A DNA stretch of 64,000 nucleotides from Burkholderiales bacterium (GTDB lineage: Bacteria > Pseudomonadota > Gammaproteobacteria > Burkholderiales > Casimicrobiaceae): assembly GCA_025927765.1 (NCBI GenBank), contig JAICKU010000003.1, forward strand, positions 1 through 64,000, read 5' to 3'. The notes under the pieces are model-generated. The model was not told the DNA's origin. It saw nothing but the letters and a program-made list of their open reading frames with translations, and did no database searches. The position numbers and the translations under genes were made by a program. Shown here piece by piece: positions 57,224 through 64,000 of the stretch; positions within the stretch are counted from its first letter, which is position 1; each line of letters begins with the position of its first letter.

Positions 57224-57964
57224 CTATCGCCCGGCCATCGGCATCGGGCCCTCGGCAGCGTCAACATGTCCCGGGCCGTTTTGCACGTAGCGCAGGATCA
57301 TGTCGGCCGCGTGGTCGAGTCGCTGTTGAATGCGCCTGGGAGTCATCAGTCGCTTGCCGAAGATCGCCTCGAAGGTGTAACGATTGGTGATGTAATGAGC
57401 AGTGAGCGCGGTGATGGAAACGTAAAGGTCGATGACATCGATCCCCTGCCGGAACTGGCCGCTCTTCACGCCACGATCGAGCAGGTCGCGGATCGTGTCG
57501 AGCAACGGGTTGTACATGCGGGGGATCGACTTCGATCGCCGTACGTGCTCGCCTTCGTGAAGATTCTCGCTGTGCAGCAACCGCTGGAACTCGGGCAGTT
57601 GCACCCAGATCCTGCCGGTGAAGATCACGAGCTTGCGCATGCCGGTCACGGGATCCATGTCGCGGAGTTCGAGATCCTTCTGCCGCCTGCGGATCGCCTC
57701 GTAGGTGTACTCGAGCACCGCCGCGAAAAGCCCGTCCTTGCTGCCGAAGTGATGATAGAGAAGGTTCTTGTTGACCCCCGCATGCATCGCGATCTCGTCG
57801 ACGCGCGCACCGTCGTAGCCCTTGTCCGCGAATTCACGGACCGCGGCGGACATGATCGCCGAGCGCGTTCCGATCGAACTCGGCCGCGAGGCGCTCTTCT
57901 CCGGCGCATGGCGGCCGCGCGCCTGCGCGGTGGCCTGCATGCCACGCCTGTTCATCGCCCGCAT
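57224..57964 (-). CDS. TetR-family transcriptional regulator
   Basis: A 246-residue repressor. The HTH lies in AAVREFADKGYDGARVDEIAMHAGVNKNLLYHHFGSKDGLFAAVLEYTYEAI (about 39-90), followed by an all-helical ligand domain of a RutR/AcrR-like TetR_C type. A 30-residue basic N-terminal extension precedes the HTH; a start at 57955 is equally possible. It is divergent from the TRAP operon, and the palindrome TTGAC(C/T)-N4-GGTCAA occurs both in this spacer and before the aldehyde dehydrogenase, marking its probable regulon. Confidence 0.88.
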   Translation of the reverse strand: MRAMNRRGMQATAQARGRHAPEKSASRPSSIGTRSAIMSAAVREFADKGYDGARVDEIAMHAGVNKNLLYHHFGSKDGLFAAVLEYTYEAIRRRQKDLELRDMDPVTGMRKLVIFTGRIWVQLPEFQRLLHSENLHEGEHVRRSKSIPRMYNPLLDTIRDLLDRGVKSGQFRQGIDVIDLYVSITALTAHYITNRYTFEAIFGKRLMTPRRIQQRLDHAADMILRYVQNGPGHVDAAEGPMPMAGR

Positions 57965-58024
57965 CCTGTGGCTTTCGAAATCGGATGTCACGAGATAGCA
58001 CGCCAGGGGCGGCCTTGACAAATA

Positions 58025-58040
58025 TTGACTATCTGGTCAA
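58025..58040 (+). promoter_or_regulatory. TetR operator before the TRAP operon
   Basis: TTGACT-ATCT-GGTCAA (58025-58040) has inverted arms differing at one base. CTTGACA precedes it at 58014-58020 with the same spacing as in the copy at 60929-60955. The TTGACA may be the -35 element, with the operator covering the spacer. Confidence 0.6.
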
Positions 58041-58116
58041 TCCTTCACGCCGCGCGACGCGGCGCCGCGGTCGCGCATCCGCACGCCACGCCCAGAACCC
58101 ACTGCAAAGAGAGCCG

Positions 58117-59106
58117 ATGATGCTGTTCCGAAGCCTAGCTGTCGCCGCGATCGTCGTGGCGTCCATCGCCACCGCCGCCGCTGCCGACGTGACGTGGAAG
58201 TTTGCGCATGAGAACCAGGAGACGGTGCCCGCAGCCAAGGCCGCGCATCGCCTCGCCGACGAGGTCAGGCAGAAAACCAACGGCCGCTTCGACATCCAGG
58301 TGTTCCCCGCGGGCCAGCTCGGCAAGGAGCAGCAACTCGTCGAGCAGACGCAACTCGGCGTGATCCAGATGACCTTCACGCCGACGGCACCGCTGACCAA
58401 CTTCGTGCCGACAGTGCAGCTCCTCGACCTGCCGTTCATCTTTCCGTCGCCCGCCGCGGCGTACGCGGTGCTGGACGGTCCCATCGGGAACGAGGTGCTT
58501 CAGGCGCTCGACAAGCGGGGTCTCAAGGGTCTCGCGTTCTGGGAGAGTGGCTTCAAGCAGATGACGAGCTCGGTCCGGCCGATTCGCGGCCCCGAGGACC
58601 TGCACGGGGTGAAGGTGCGGACGATGCAAAGCCCGCTGCTGATCGCGCAATACAAGGATTGGGGCGCGAATCCGGTGCCCATCGCGTTCTCCGAGACGTA
58701 CAACGCATTGCAACAGGGGGTCGCCGATGCGCAGGAGAACCCGCTGGTCTCGATCGACGCCATGAAGTTCTACGAGGTCCAGAAATACCTGACGATCACG
58801 AACCACGGCTACATCGGGTTCATCGTAATGGCGAACAAGCAGGCATTCGACAAGCTGCCGCCGGACTTCCAGAAGGCGCTGCTCGAGGCAACGCGGGACG
58901 CGCGCGACTGGGAGCGCGCCGAGAGCAAGCGCGTCAACGACGAGCTGCTCGCGAAGATGAAAACGAAGATGCAGGTCGGCGAGCTGTCGGCGGAAGGGCG
59001 CGAGAAGTTCATCGACCAGAGCCGCAAGCTCCACGCGCGCATCGCCAATCCCGAAACGCGCGCATTGCTGGATCGCGTGTACGAGGTGACGGCGAAGTAC
59101 AAGTAG
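58117..59106 (+). CDS. TRAP transporter substrate-binding protein, DctP family
   Basis: Periplasmic receptor, 329 residues, with a signal peptide ending near ATAAAA-DV (about 23). VTWKFAHENQETVPAAKAAHRLADEVRQKTNGRFDIQVFPAGQLGKEQQLVEQTQLGVIQM is the classic DctP N-lobe. GVKVRTMQSPLLIAQYKDWGANPVPIAFSETYNALQQGVADAQENP has the conserved Arg that binds the carboxylate of the ligand. The ATG pair at 58117/58120 follows AAAGAGAG. The ligand is an organic acid; the downstream aldehyde dehydrogenase and hydrolase suggest something larger than a C4 acid. Confidence 0.93.
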   Translation: MMLFRSLAVAAIVVASIATAAAADVTWKFAHENQETVPAAKAAHRLADEVRQKTNGRFDIQVFPAGQLGKEQQLVEQTQLGVIQMTFTPTAPLTNFVPTVQLLDLPFIFPSPAAAYAVLDGPIGNEVLQALDKRGLKGLAFWESGFKQMTSSVRPIRGPEDLHGVKVRTMQSPLLIAQYKDWGANPVPIAFSETYNALQQGVADAQENPLVSIDAMKFYEVQKYLTITNHGYIGFIVMANKQAFDKLPPDFQKALLEATRDARDWERAESKRVNDELLAKMKTKMQVGELSAEGREKFIDQSRKLHARIANPETRALLDRVYEVTAKYK

Positions 59107-59128
59107 GACGTCGCGGGTGGGGGCCGTG

Positions 59129-59617
59129 ATGGCCGCGCTCGACCGGGCGCTTGGCCGCGTCGAGGACGTGCTCCTCGTCGCCGCGATCGCGCTCGGAACC
59201 GCGCTGACCTGCACGCAGGTCGTGCTGCGGTTCGTCTTTTCGAACAGCATCGACTGGTCGGAGGAGGTGACCATATACGCGATGGTCTGGGCGAGCTTCG
59301 TCGGCGCCGCCGCGGGCCTGCGCCTGCGAAGCCACCTGATCGTCGACGCGCTGCTGCTCCTGGCGCCGCCGGGGCTCGCGCGCGGCCTCGCGCGTGCCGG
59401 CCTCGCCATCACGTTCCTGTTCGGCTTGGCGTTCGCCTGGTATTCCGCGTGGCTCGTCGTGCGCACGCAAGCGCTCGGTCAACTCACGCCGGCGCTGCAG
59501 ATACCGATGTGGATCGTGTACCTCGCGATGCCGCTCGCCGGCATCCTGCTCGCATTTCGCGCGGTCCTGCTGCTCGCCGGCGTCGAGCGCGACAGCGTGC
59601 AATCCCCGAAGCGGTAG
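59129..59617 (+). CDS. TRAP transporter small permease, DctQ family
   Basis: The four-helix small membrane subunit, 162 residues. LGRVEDVLLVAAIALGTALTCTQVVLRFVFSNSIDWSEEVTIYAMVWASFVGAAAGLRLRSHLIVDALL matches DctQ, including the conserved W-x-E-E pair. The ATG at 59129 follows GGTGGGGG; a GTG at 59117 is possible. Only one base separates its stop from the dctM start. Confidence 0.92.
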   Translation: MAALDRALGRVEDVLLVAAIALGTALTCTQVVLRFVFSNSIDWSEEVTIYAMVWASFVGAAAGLRLRSHLIVDALLLLAPPGLARGLARAGLAITFLFGLAFAWYSAWLVVRTQALGQLTPALQIPMWIVYLAMPLAGILLAFRAVLLLAGVERDSVQSPKR

Positions 59618-59618
59618 C

Positions 59619-60896
59619 GTGCTGGCAGCCGCGTTCCTGATGTTGTTCGTCGTGCTCGCGCTGGGCACGCCGATCTTCGTGGCGCTCGCTGCAACGGTGC
59701 TCGTGGCGCTCGGCGTGCATACCGACGTGCCGCTCGAAGTCGTGCCGCAGCGAATGTGGGCCGGCATCGACAGCTTCACGCTGATGGCCATTCCGTTCTT
59801 CCTGCTGTCCGCGGAACTGATGCGCGTCGGCGGTCTTTCCGAGCGGCTGATCGCGTTGGCGCGCGCGCTCGTCGGATTCCTGCCGGGCGGCCTCGCGATG
59901 TCGGGCGTGCTCGCGTGCATGTTCTTCGCGTGCATTTCGGGATCGAGCCCGGCGACGGTCGCCGCAGTCGGCGGCATCATGATTCCGGGATTGACCAGGG
60001 CCGGGTACAGCCTGCGGTTCGCAACCGGGCTCTTCACGGTGGCCGGGTCGCTCGGCATCCTGATTCCGCCGAGCATCACGTTCATCATCTACGGGGCGGT
60101 GACGGGCGCATCGATCGGTGCGCTGTTCCTGGCCGGTGTGATTCCAGGACTCGTCATCGGCGGGCTGCTGATGGCGTATTGCGCGATCCACTCGGTGCGC
60201 GCCGGCATTGCCCGCGATCCGGCGCCGAGCGCGCGCGAGGTGCTGATTGCGTTCCGCGAGTCCGGCTGGTGCCTGGGACTGCCCGTCGTGATCCTCGGCG
60301 GCATCTACGGCGGCATTTTCACCGCCACCGAAGCGGCCGCCGTTTCCGTCGTCTATGCCTTCTTCGTAGGCTATTTCGTCTACCGGCAGTTGCGGCTGCA
60401 GGACCTGTGGCCGATCCTGCGCAGTGCAGGACTCACCACCGCCACGCTGCTGCTCGTGATCGCCGGCGCGTCCGCATTCTCGTGGCTGCTCGCGGGCGAA
60501 CAGATCCCGCAAAGGCTTGCCGCGAACGTGCTGTCGCTGTCGCACGAGCGCTGGGTCGTCCTGCTGCTCTTCAACGTGATCCTGCTGATCGCCGGCTGCT
60601 TCGTCGAGAGCGCGTCGGCCGTCGTGATCTTCATGCCCCTCATGCTGCCGATCGCGCGGCAGGTGGGCATCGATCCGATCCACCTCGGGGTCGTATTCGT
60701 CGTCAACATGGAAATCGGCATGATCACGCCGCCCGTCGGATTGAACCTGATGGTCGCGAAGATGATCACGAATCAAAGCTTCAGCGAGGTGTCGCGCTCG
60801 GTGCTGCCGTTCATGGTGGTGATGCTGATCGGGCTCGCGCTGATCACGTACGTGCCGTGGCTCAGCACCGTGCTTCCGTCGCTGCTTCCGCAATGA
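59619..60896 (+). CDS. TRAP transporter large permease, DctM family
   Basis: The transport subunit, 425 residues and about twelve helices, starting with GTG. MAIPFFLLSAELMRVGGLSERLIALARALVGFLPGGLAMSGVLACMFFACISGSSPATVAAVGGIMIP is the DctM signature including GSSPAT-x-A. SLGILIPPSITFIIYGAVTG and PPVGLNLMVAKM carry the sodium-site helical hairpins. It completes the dctPQM operon. Confidence 0.94.
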   Translation: MLAAAFLMLFVVLALGTPIFVALAATVLVALGVHTDVPLEVVPQRMWAGIDSFTLMAIPFFLLSAELMRVGGLSERLIALARALVGFLPGGLAMSGVLACMFFACISGSSPATVAAVGGIMIPGLTRAGYSLRFATGLFTVAGSLGILIPPSITFIIYGAVTGASIGALFLAGVIPGLVIGGLLMAYCAIHSVRAGIARDPAPSAREVLIAFRESGWCLGLPVVILGGIYGGIFTATEAAAVSVVYAFFVGYFVYRQLRLQDLWPILRSAGLTTATLLLVIAGASAFSWLLAGEQIPQRLAANVLSLSHERWVVLLLFNVILLIAGCFVESASAVVIFMPLMLPIARQVGIDPIHLGVVFVVNMEIGMITPPVGLNLMVAKMITNQSFSEVSRSVLPFMVVMLIGLALITYVPWLSTVLPSLLPQ

Positions 60897-60939
60897 CCGT
60901 CGGCCGGTACGTCCACGCGTCCGCGATCCTTGACAGTGC

Positions 60940-60955
60940 TTGACCGTTTGGTCAA
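60940..60955 (+). promoter_or_regulatory. TetR operator before the aldehyde dehydrogenase gene
   Basis: TTGACC-GTTT-GGTCAA (60940-60955) is a perfect inverted repeat. CTTGACA stands before it at 60929-60935 exactly as in the copy before dctP. It lies between the dctM stop and the first plausible start of the aldehyde dehydrogenase, so this gene has its own regulated promoter. Confidence 0.65.
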
Positions 60956-60974
60956 TATTCGACCGCCCACCGCA

Positions 60975-62432
60975 GTGCCTCGTCCCGAATGTCTTCCTGA
61001 CGTGCCCGCCCGATTGCCGAGCTTCATCCATGGTGCGCTACGCGAGCACGAAGGCCCGCCCGTTCCCGTGTGCTCACCCAACGATCTCGTCGTCGTCGGC
61101 GAGTTGAACGACGCGCCGGAGTCGCTGGTGGCCGAGGCGGTCGCCGACGCACGCGCCGCCTATCTCGGCAACCGCTCGGCCACGATCGCCAAACGTTCGC
61201 GATGGCTGCTCGACGCAGCCGCCGCGATCGACCAGGAGGCGGCGAGCCTTGCGGAACTGATCATCGAGGACATCGGCAAGCCGCGCCGCCTCGCGACCTT
61301 CGAAGTGACGCGCGTGTCGAATTACATCCGTGCATGCGCCGCCGAAATCCGAACGCTCCGCGGTGAAACCATTCCGCTGGACGCCGCCGACAACGGCGCC
61401 GGGCGCCTCGGATACACGCGCCGCGTACCGTACGGCGTCGTCGCCGCGATCACGCCGTTCAATGCGCCGGTCAACCTGCTCATTCAGAAGGTCGCACCGG
61501 CGTTGATCGCCGGCAACGCCGTCGTGGTCAAGCCGCATCCCGCCGGGACCCGCGCCGCCGTCGTGGTCGCGCGCCTGTTTGCCGACGCGGGTCTTCCCCA
61601 CGGCTTGTTCAACATCGTCACCGGCAGTCACCTACCGGCGCTCGCGCTCGCTGCACATCCCGACGTCGACGCGGTGACGTTCACCGGCGGCACGTCCGCG
61701 GGCGACGCGCTCGCGCGCGCAGCGGGCGCCAAGAAATTCGTGGCCGAGCTCGGCGCCAATTCGGCGAACGTCGTGTTGAGCGATGCGGATCTGGCCGACG
61801 CGGCGAAGCGCATCGCGTCGGCGGCCTTCGAAGCGAGCGGACAGCAGTGCGTGTCGGCGCAGCGCGTCATCGTCGTTGGCGATGCCTACGACGCGTTCGT
61901 GCGGCAGTTCCGCGATGCGGCGAGCATGCTCGTCGTCGGCAAGGCAGCCGACGCGCGAACGGACGTCGGCCCGATGGTGTCGATGGCGGCCGCCGATCGC
62001 GTGATGAGCATGCTCGACGACGCGATGTCGCGCGGTGCGCACTGCGTCCTTCAGGCGTCGCGCGACAGGTGCCTCGTGAGCCCCGCGATCCTGGCCGATG
62101 TGCCGCGCGGGGCGCGGTTGTGGCGCGAGGAAGTGTTCGGGCCGGTGGCGCTCGTCCAACGCTGCGACGACGCGTCGCACGCGCTGCGCCTCGCCAACGA
62201 TTCGCCATTCGGGCTTCAAGGCTCGGTGTTCACGCGCAACCTCGGCGAGGCCTTGCGCTTCGCGGACGAATTCGAGGTCGGGTCGCTGTGGGTCAACGAG
62301 GCGAGCCGGTTCCGCCTCGACAGTTATCCGTTCGGCGGCGTCAAGCGCTCGGGTTTCGGGCGCGAAGGCGTGCGCTACGCGATCGAGGAGCTGTCGCAGC
62401 AGAAATTCGTCGGAATCCGGCCCGTCGCATGA
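60975..62432 (+). CDS. Aldehyde dehydrogenase family protein
   Basis: NAD(P)-dependent oxidation of an aldehyde to an acid, 485 residues from a GTG at 60975. The catalytic Cys292 lies in ASGQQCVSAQRV and the general-base Glu258 in VAELGANS. PFNAPVNLLIQKVAPALIAGNAVVVKPHPAGT and TFTGGTSAGDALA give the cofactor site. The frame stays open upstream through the TetR operator, so the real start must be downstream of it; the GTG at 61002 is another option. It is the first gene of the second TetR-controlled unit. Confidence 0.88.
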   Translation: MPRPECLPDVPARLPSFIHGALREHEGPPVPVCSPNDLVVVGELNDAPESLVAEAVADARAAYLGNRSATIAKRSRWLLDAAAAIDQEAASLAELIIEDIGKPRRLATFEVTRVSNYIRACAAEIRTLRGETIPLDAADNGAGRLGYTRRVPYGVVAAITPFNAPVNLLIQKVAPALIAGNAVVVKPHPAGTRAAVVVARLFADAGLPHGLFNIVTGSHLPALALAAHPDVDAVTFTGGTSAGDALARAAGAKKFVAELGANSANVVLSDADLADAAKRIASAAFEASGQQCVSAQRVIVVGDAYDAFVRQFRDAASMLVVGKAADARTDVGPMVSMAAADRVMSMLDDAMSRGAHCVLQASRDRCLVSPAILADVPRGARLWREEVFGPVALVQRCDDASHALRLANDSPFGLQGSVFTRNLGEALRFADEFEVGSLWVNEASRFRLDSYPFGGVKRSGFGREGVRYAIEELSQQKFVGIRPVA

Positions 62433-63361
62433 CGCGACTGGACATTTCGCCCCCGATTCCCGACGACGTTCGAGCCTTGATGGCCGACGTCGGCCCGCGC
62501 TGGGCGGACGACGTCCCGGGCAACGTGCGCTGCATGGTGGAAGCATTCGGACCCGTGCTGGCGCAGGCTCCCAAGGAACGCGTCGAGGTCACGCGCGACA
62601 TCGCGTACGGCGCCGACCCCAGGCAGCAGCTCGACGTCTACGCAACGCGACGTCGTGAGCCGCAGCCCGTCGTGGTGTTCGTCCACGGCGGCGCATTCGT
62701 GGATGGCAACCGCAATCGCAGCGCCGAAATCTACGCGAACGTGCTCTACTTCTTCGCGCGCCACGGCGCGATCGGCATCAACATCGAATATCGACTCGCG
62801 CCCGCGAATCCGTATCCCGCAGGCATCGAGGACGTCGCGCTGGCCGTGGCGTGGGCGCGCGGGAACGTCGCGCGCTTCGGAGGCGACGCATCGCGAATCT
62901 TCCTTGCCGGTCATTCGGCAGGCGCGGCGCATGCCGCCGGCTATGCGTACGACGCGCGCCACCACCCGAGCGGCGGCTCCGGTGTCGCGGGACTGATCGT
63001 GCTGAGCGGGCGCGTACGCGCCGACAATTCCGCGGAGAACCCGAATGCGCGCAAGGTCGAAGCGTATTACGGCAACGATGCGTCGACCTACGACGCTCGC
63101 TCGCCGGTGTCCCACGTATCGGCGCGGAGCGTACGAACGATGATCGCCTTTGCCGAGCACGAGAATCCGCTGCTCGACATTTATTGCCTCGAACTCGCAT
63201 ACCGGCTGGCAATGGCGCGGCGCCGCGCGCCGCGCGTGCTTCGCCTCGCGGGTCACAACCACACGTCGCTGATCGCGCACATCAACACGGCCGAGGAGTG
63301 GCTCGGCCGCGAGATGCTGTCGTTCATCGCCGAAGGGCCGAAAGAACGAGGGATGGCATGA
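62429..63361 (+). CDS. Alpha/beta hydrolase (BD-FAE/carboxylesterase-like)
   Basis: A 310-residue serine hydrolase. The oxyanion-hole motif VFVHGGAFVDG, then YRLAPANPYPAGIEDVALAVAWARGNVARFGGD and the nucleophile elbow GHSAGA with Ser163 are typical of hormone-sensitive-lipase or kynurenine-formamidase-like enzymes. The late His is in LAGHNHTSLI. It overlaps the aldehyde dehydrogenase gene and the next gene by four bases each, so it probably hydrolyses an ester or amide in the same pathway. Confidence 0.85.
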   Translation: MTRLDISPPIPDDVRALMADVGPRWADDVPGNVRCMVEAFGPVLAQAPKERVEVTRDIAYGADPRQQLDVYATRRREPQPVVVFVHGGAFVDGNRNRSAEIYANVLYFFARHGAIGINIEYRLAPANPYPAGIEDVALAVAWARGNVARFGGDASRIFLAGHSAGAAHAAGYAYDARHHPSGGSGVAGLIVLSGRVRADNSAENPNARKVEAYYGNDASTYDARSPVSHVSARSVRTMIAFAEHENPLLDIYCLELAYRLAMARRRAPRVLRLAGHNHTSLIAHINTAEEWLGREMLSFIAEGPKERGMA

Positions 63362-64000
63362 GCAAGCTTGCGATCAGCCTCGGTTGCTGCGACTACGATC
63401 GCACGCGTGCCATCTTCGACGGCCGCGTGGGCATCGAAAGCTGCGAGGTGCTCGCGACGCCGATCGAGCCCGAGGAGGCGTTCCATCGCGCATTCCGCTT
63501 CCAGGAGTTCGACATCTCCGAGTTGTCGCTCAGCAGTCATACGCTGATGACGGCACGCGGGGAGAATCAATACGTGGCCATTCCGGCGTTCGTCTCGCGG
63601 CTGTTCAGGCACTCGGGCGTTTACATTCGCACCGATCGCGGCATCGAGCGACCCGAGGATCTTCAAGGCAAGACGATCGGCCTTCCCGAGTACCAGATCA
63701 CGGCCAACGTATGGATTCGCGGCATTCTCAAGGACGACTACGGCGTCGACCCTGCGACGATCCACTGGCGCCGCGGCGGCGTTGAGGAACCGGGGCGCGG
63801 CGAGCGCGCGCCGCTCGCGCTGCCGCACGAGATCGACCTCAGGCAGGTGCCCGAGGGCAAGTCGTTGTCGGGCATGCTCGAGGCCGGCGAACTCGATGCG
63901 GTCATCAGCGCCCGCGCCCCTTCGTGCTTTTCCCGCGGCGCGCCGCACGTCGCACGGCTGTTCGCCGATTACCCGGAGGCGGAAGCCGACTACTTCCGCC
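63358..64000 (+). CDS. Periplasmic-binding-fold protein, 4,5-dihydroxyphthalate decarboxylase-like (partial)
   Basis: The first 214 codons of a gene cut by the right edge. LAISLGCCDYDRTRAIFDGRVGIESCEVLATPIEPEEAFHRAFRFQEFDISELSLSSHTLM, followed by IPAFVSRLFRHSGVYIRTDRGIERPEDLQGKTIGLPEYQITANVWIRGILKDDYGVDP, matches the family annotated as 4,5-dihydroxyphthalate decarboxylase or NMT1-like proteins. No signal peptide is seen, so it is an enzyme or a cytoplasmic binding protein. It hints that the TRAP-imported compound is an aromatic or cyclic acid. Confidence 0.8.
   Translation, partial: MSKLAISLGCCDYDRTRAIFDGRVGIESCEVLATPIEPEEAFHRAFRFQEFDISELSLSSHTLMTARGENQYVAIPAFVSRLFRHSGVYIRTDRGIERPEDLQGKTIGLPEYQITANVWIRGILKDDYGVDPATIHWRRGGVEEPGRGERAPLALPHEIDLRQVPEGKSLSGMLEAGELDAVISARAPSCFSRGAPHVARLFADYPEAEADYFR

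Noticed and set aside
60930-60974. TTG at 60930 as the aldehyde dehydrogenase start
   Set aside because: The first codons would be the -35 box and TetR operator itself and have no similarity to the family.
1-64000. CRISPR arrays, tRNA or rRNA genes, complete insertion sequences
   Set aside because: Reading for regular short repeats, tRNA-like cloverleaf ends and transposase motifs gave no convincing candidate, although a dedicated scan was not possible.

Overview
The window is GC-rich and gene-dense. Its gene content points to a betaproteobacterium, most likely in the Burkholderiales: a heterotetrameric sarcosine oxidase soxBDAG, a recC-recB-recD operon, a second elongated IF-1, an EmrAB/NodT efflux operon under a MarR repressor, TRAP and NMT1-type transporters, and many ATGA stop/start overlaps. 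This is inferred from gene families; there is no rRNA gene here. No tRNA, rRNA, CRISPR array, complete insertion sequence or prophage was seen.

Layout. 0-4 kb: malonyl-CoA decarboxylase coupled to a TRAP receptor gene that runs off the left edge, a 3-hydroxyacyl-CoA dehydrogenase, and a GntR/FCD regulator. 4.2-10.3 kb: one co-directional run of a gentisate-dioxygenase-type cupin, a LVIVD-repeat propeller protein, RidA, a GST and an NMT1/SsuABC-type importer. It looks like an uptake and catabolic operon for an aromatic or related acid, followed by a GMC oxidoreductase. 12-26 kb: a decayed zone. Intact genes (infA2, a membrane pair, a mosaic secreted metalloprotease, an aminotransferase, aspartate dehydrogenase, VOC protein, yjbQ, arfB, pyrophosphatase) sit among gene remnants. 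These include two broken 2-hydroxyacid dehydrogenases, a cupin tail, LysR and O-methyltransferase tails, a HigB-like toxin lacking its middle, and a PIN toxin cut off by recD. The same zone holds a chimeric RimK-like/leucyl aminopeptidase gene and a REP-like palindrome.

26-35 kb: recCBD on the minus strand; recC carries an in-frame 26-bp-arm palindrome. 35-37.3 kb: a WYL regulator with a palindrome in its leader, a DUF4258 gene and small secreted or stress-type proteins. 37.3-42.2 kb: emrB-emrA-nodT efflux operon and its MarR regulator, with the same palindromic box before both. 42.3-44.6 kb: lldD-like dehydrogenase, a small lipoprotein and a prolyl-tRNA editing protein. 44.6-50.1 kb: GntR regulator, dialkylglycine-decarboxylase-like class III PLP enzyme and a polar amino acid ABC importer. 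50-51.3 kb: rhlE helicase with a long leader. 51.5-56.7 kb: soxBDAG. 56.7-64 kb: GNAT, TetR, a TRAP transporter, aldehyde dehydrogenase, alpha/beta hydrolase and a periplasmic-binding-like protein cut by the right edge. The TetR probably controls both halves of that cluster, because a matching palindrome lies in front of dctP and in front of the aldehyde dehydrogenase.

The most unusual items are the RimK/aminopeptidase chimera, the aegerolysin-like/metalloprotease/Ig-domain secreted protein, the palindrome inside recC, the paired TetR operators and the fragment-rich 12-26 kb zone.
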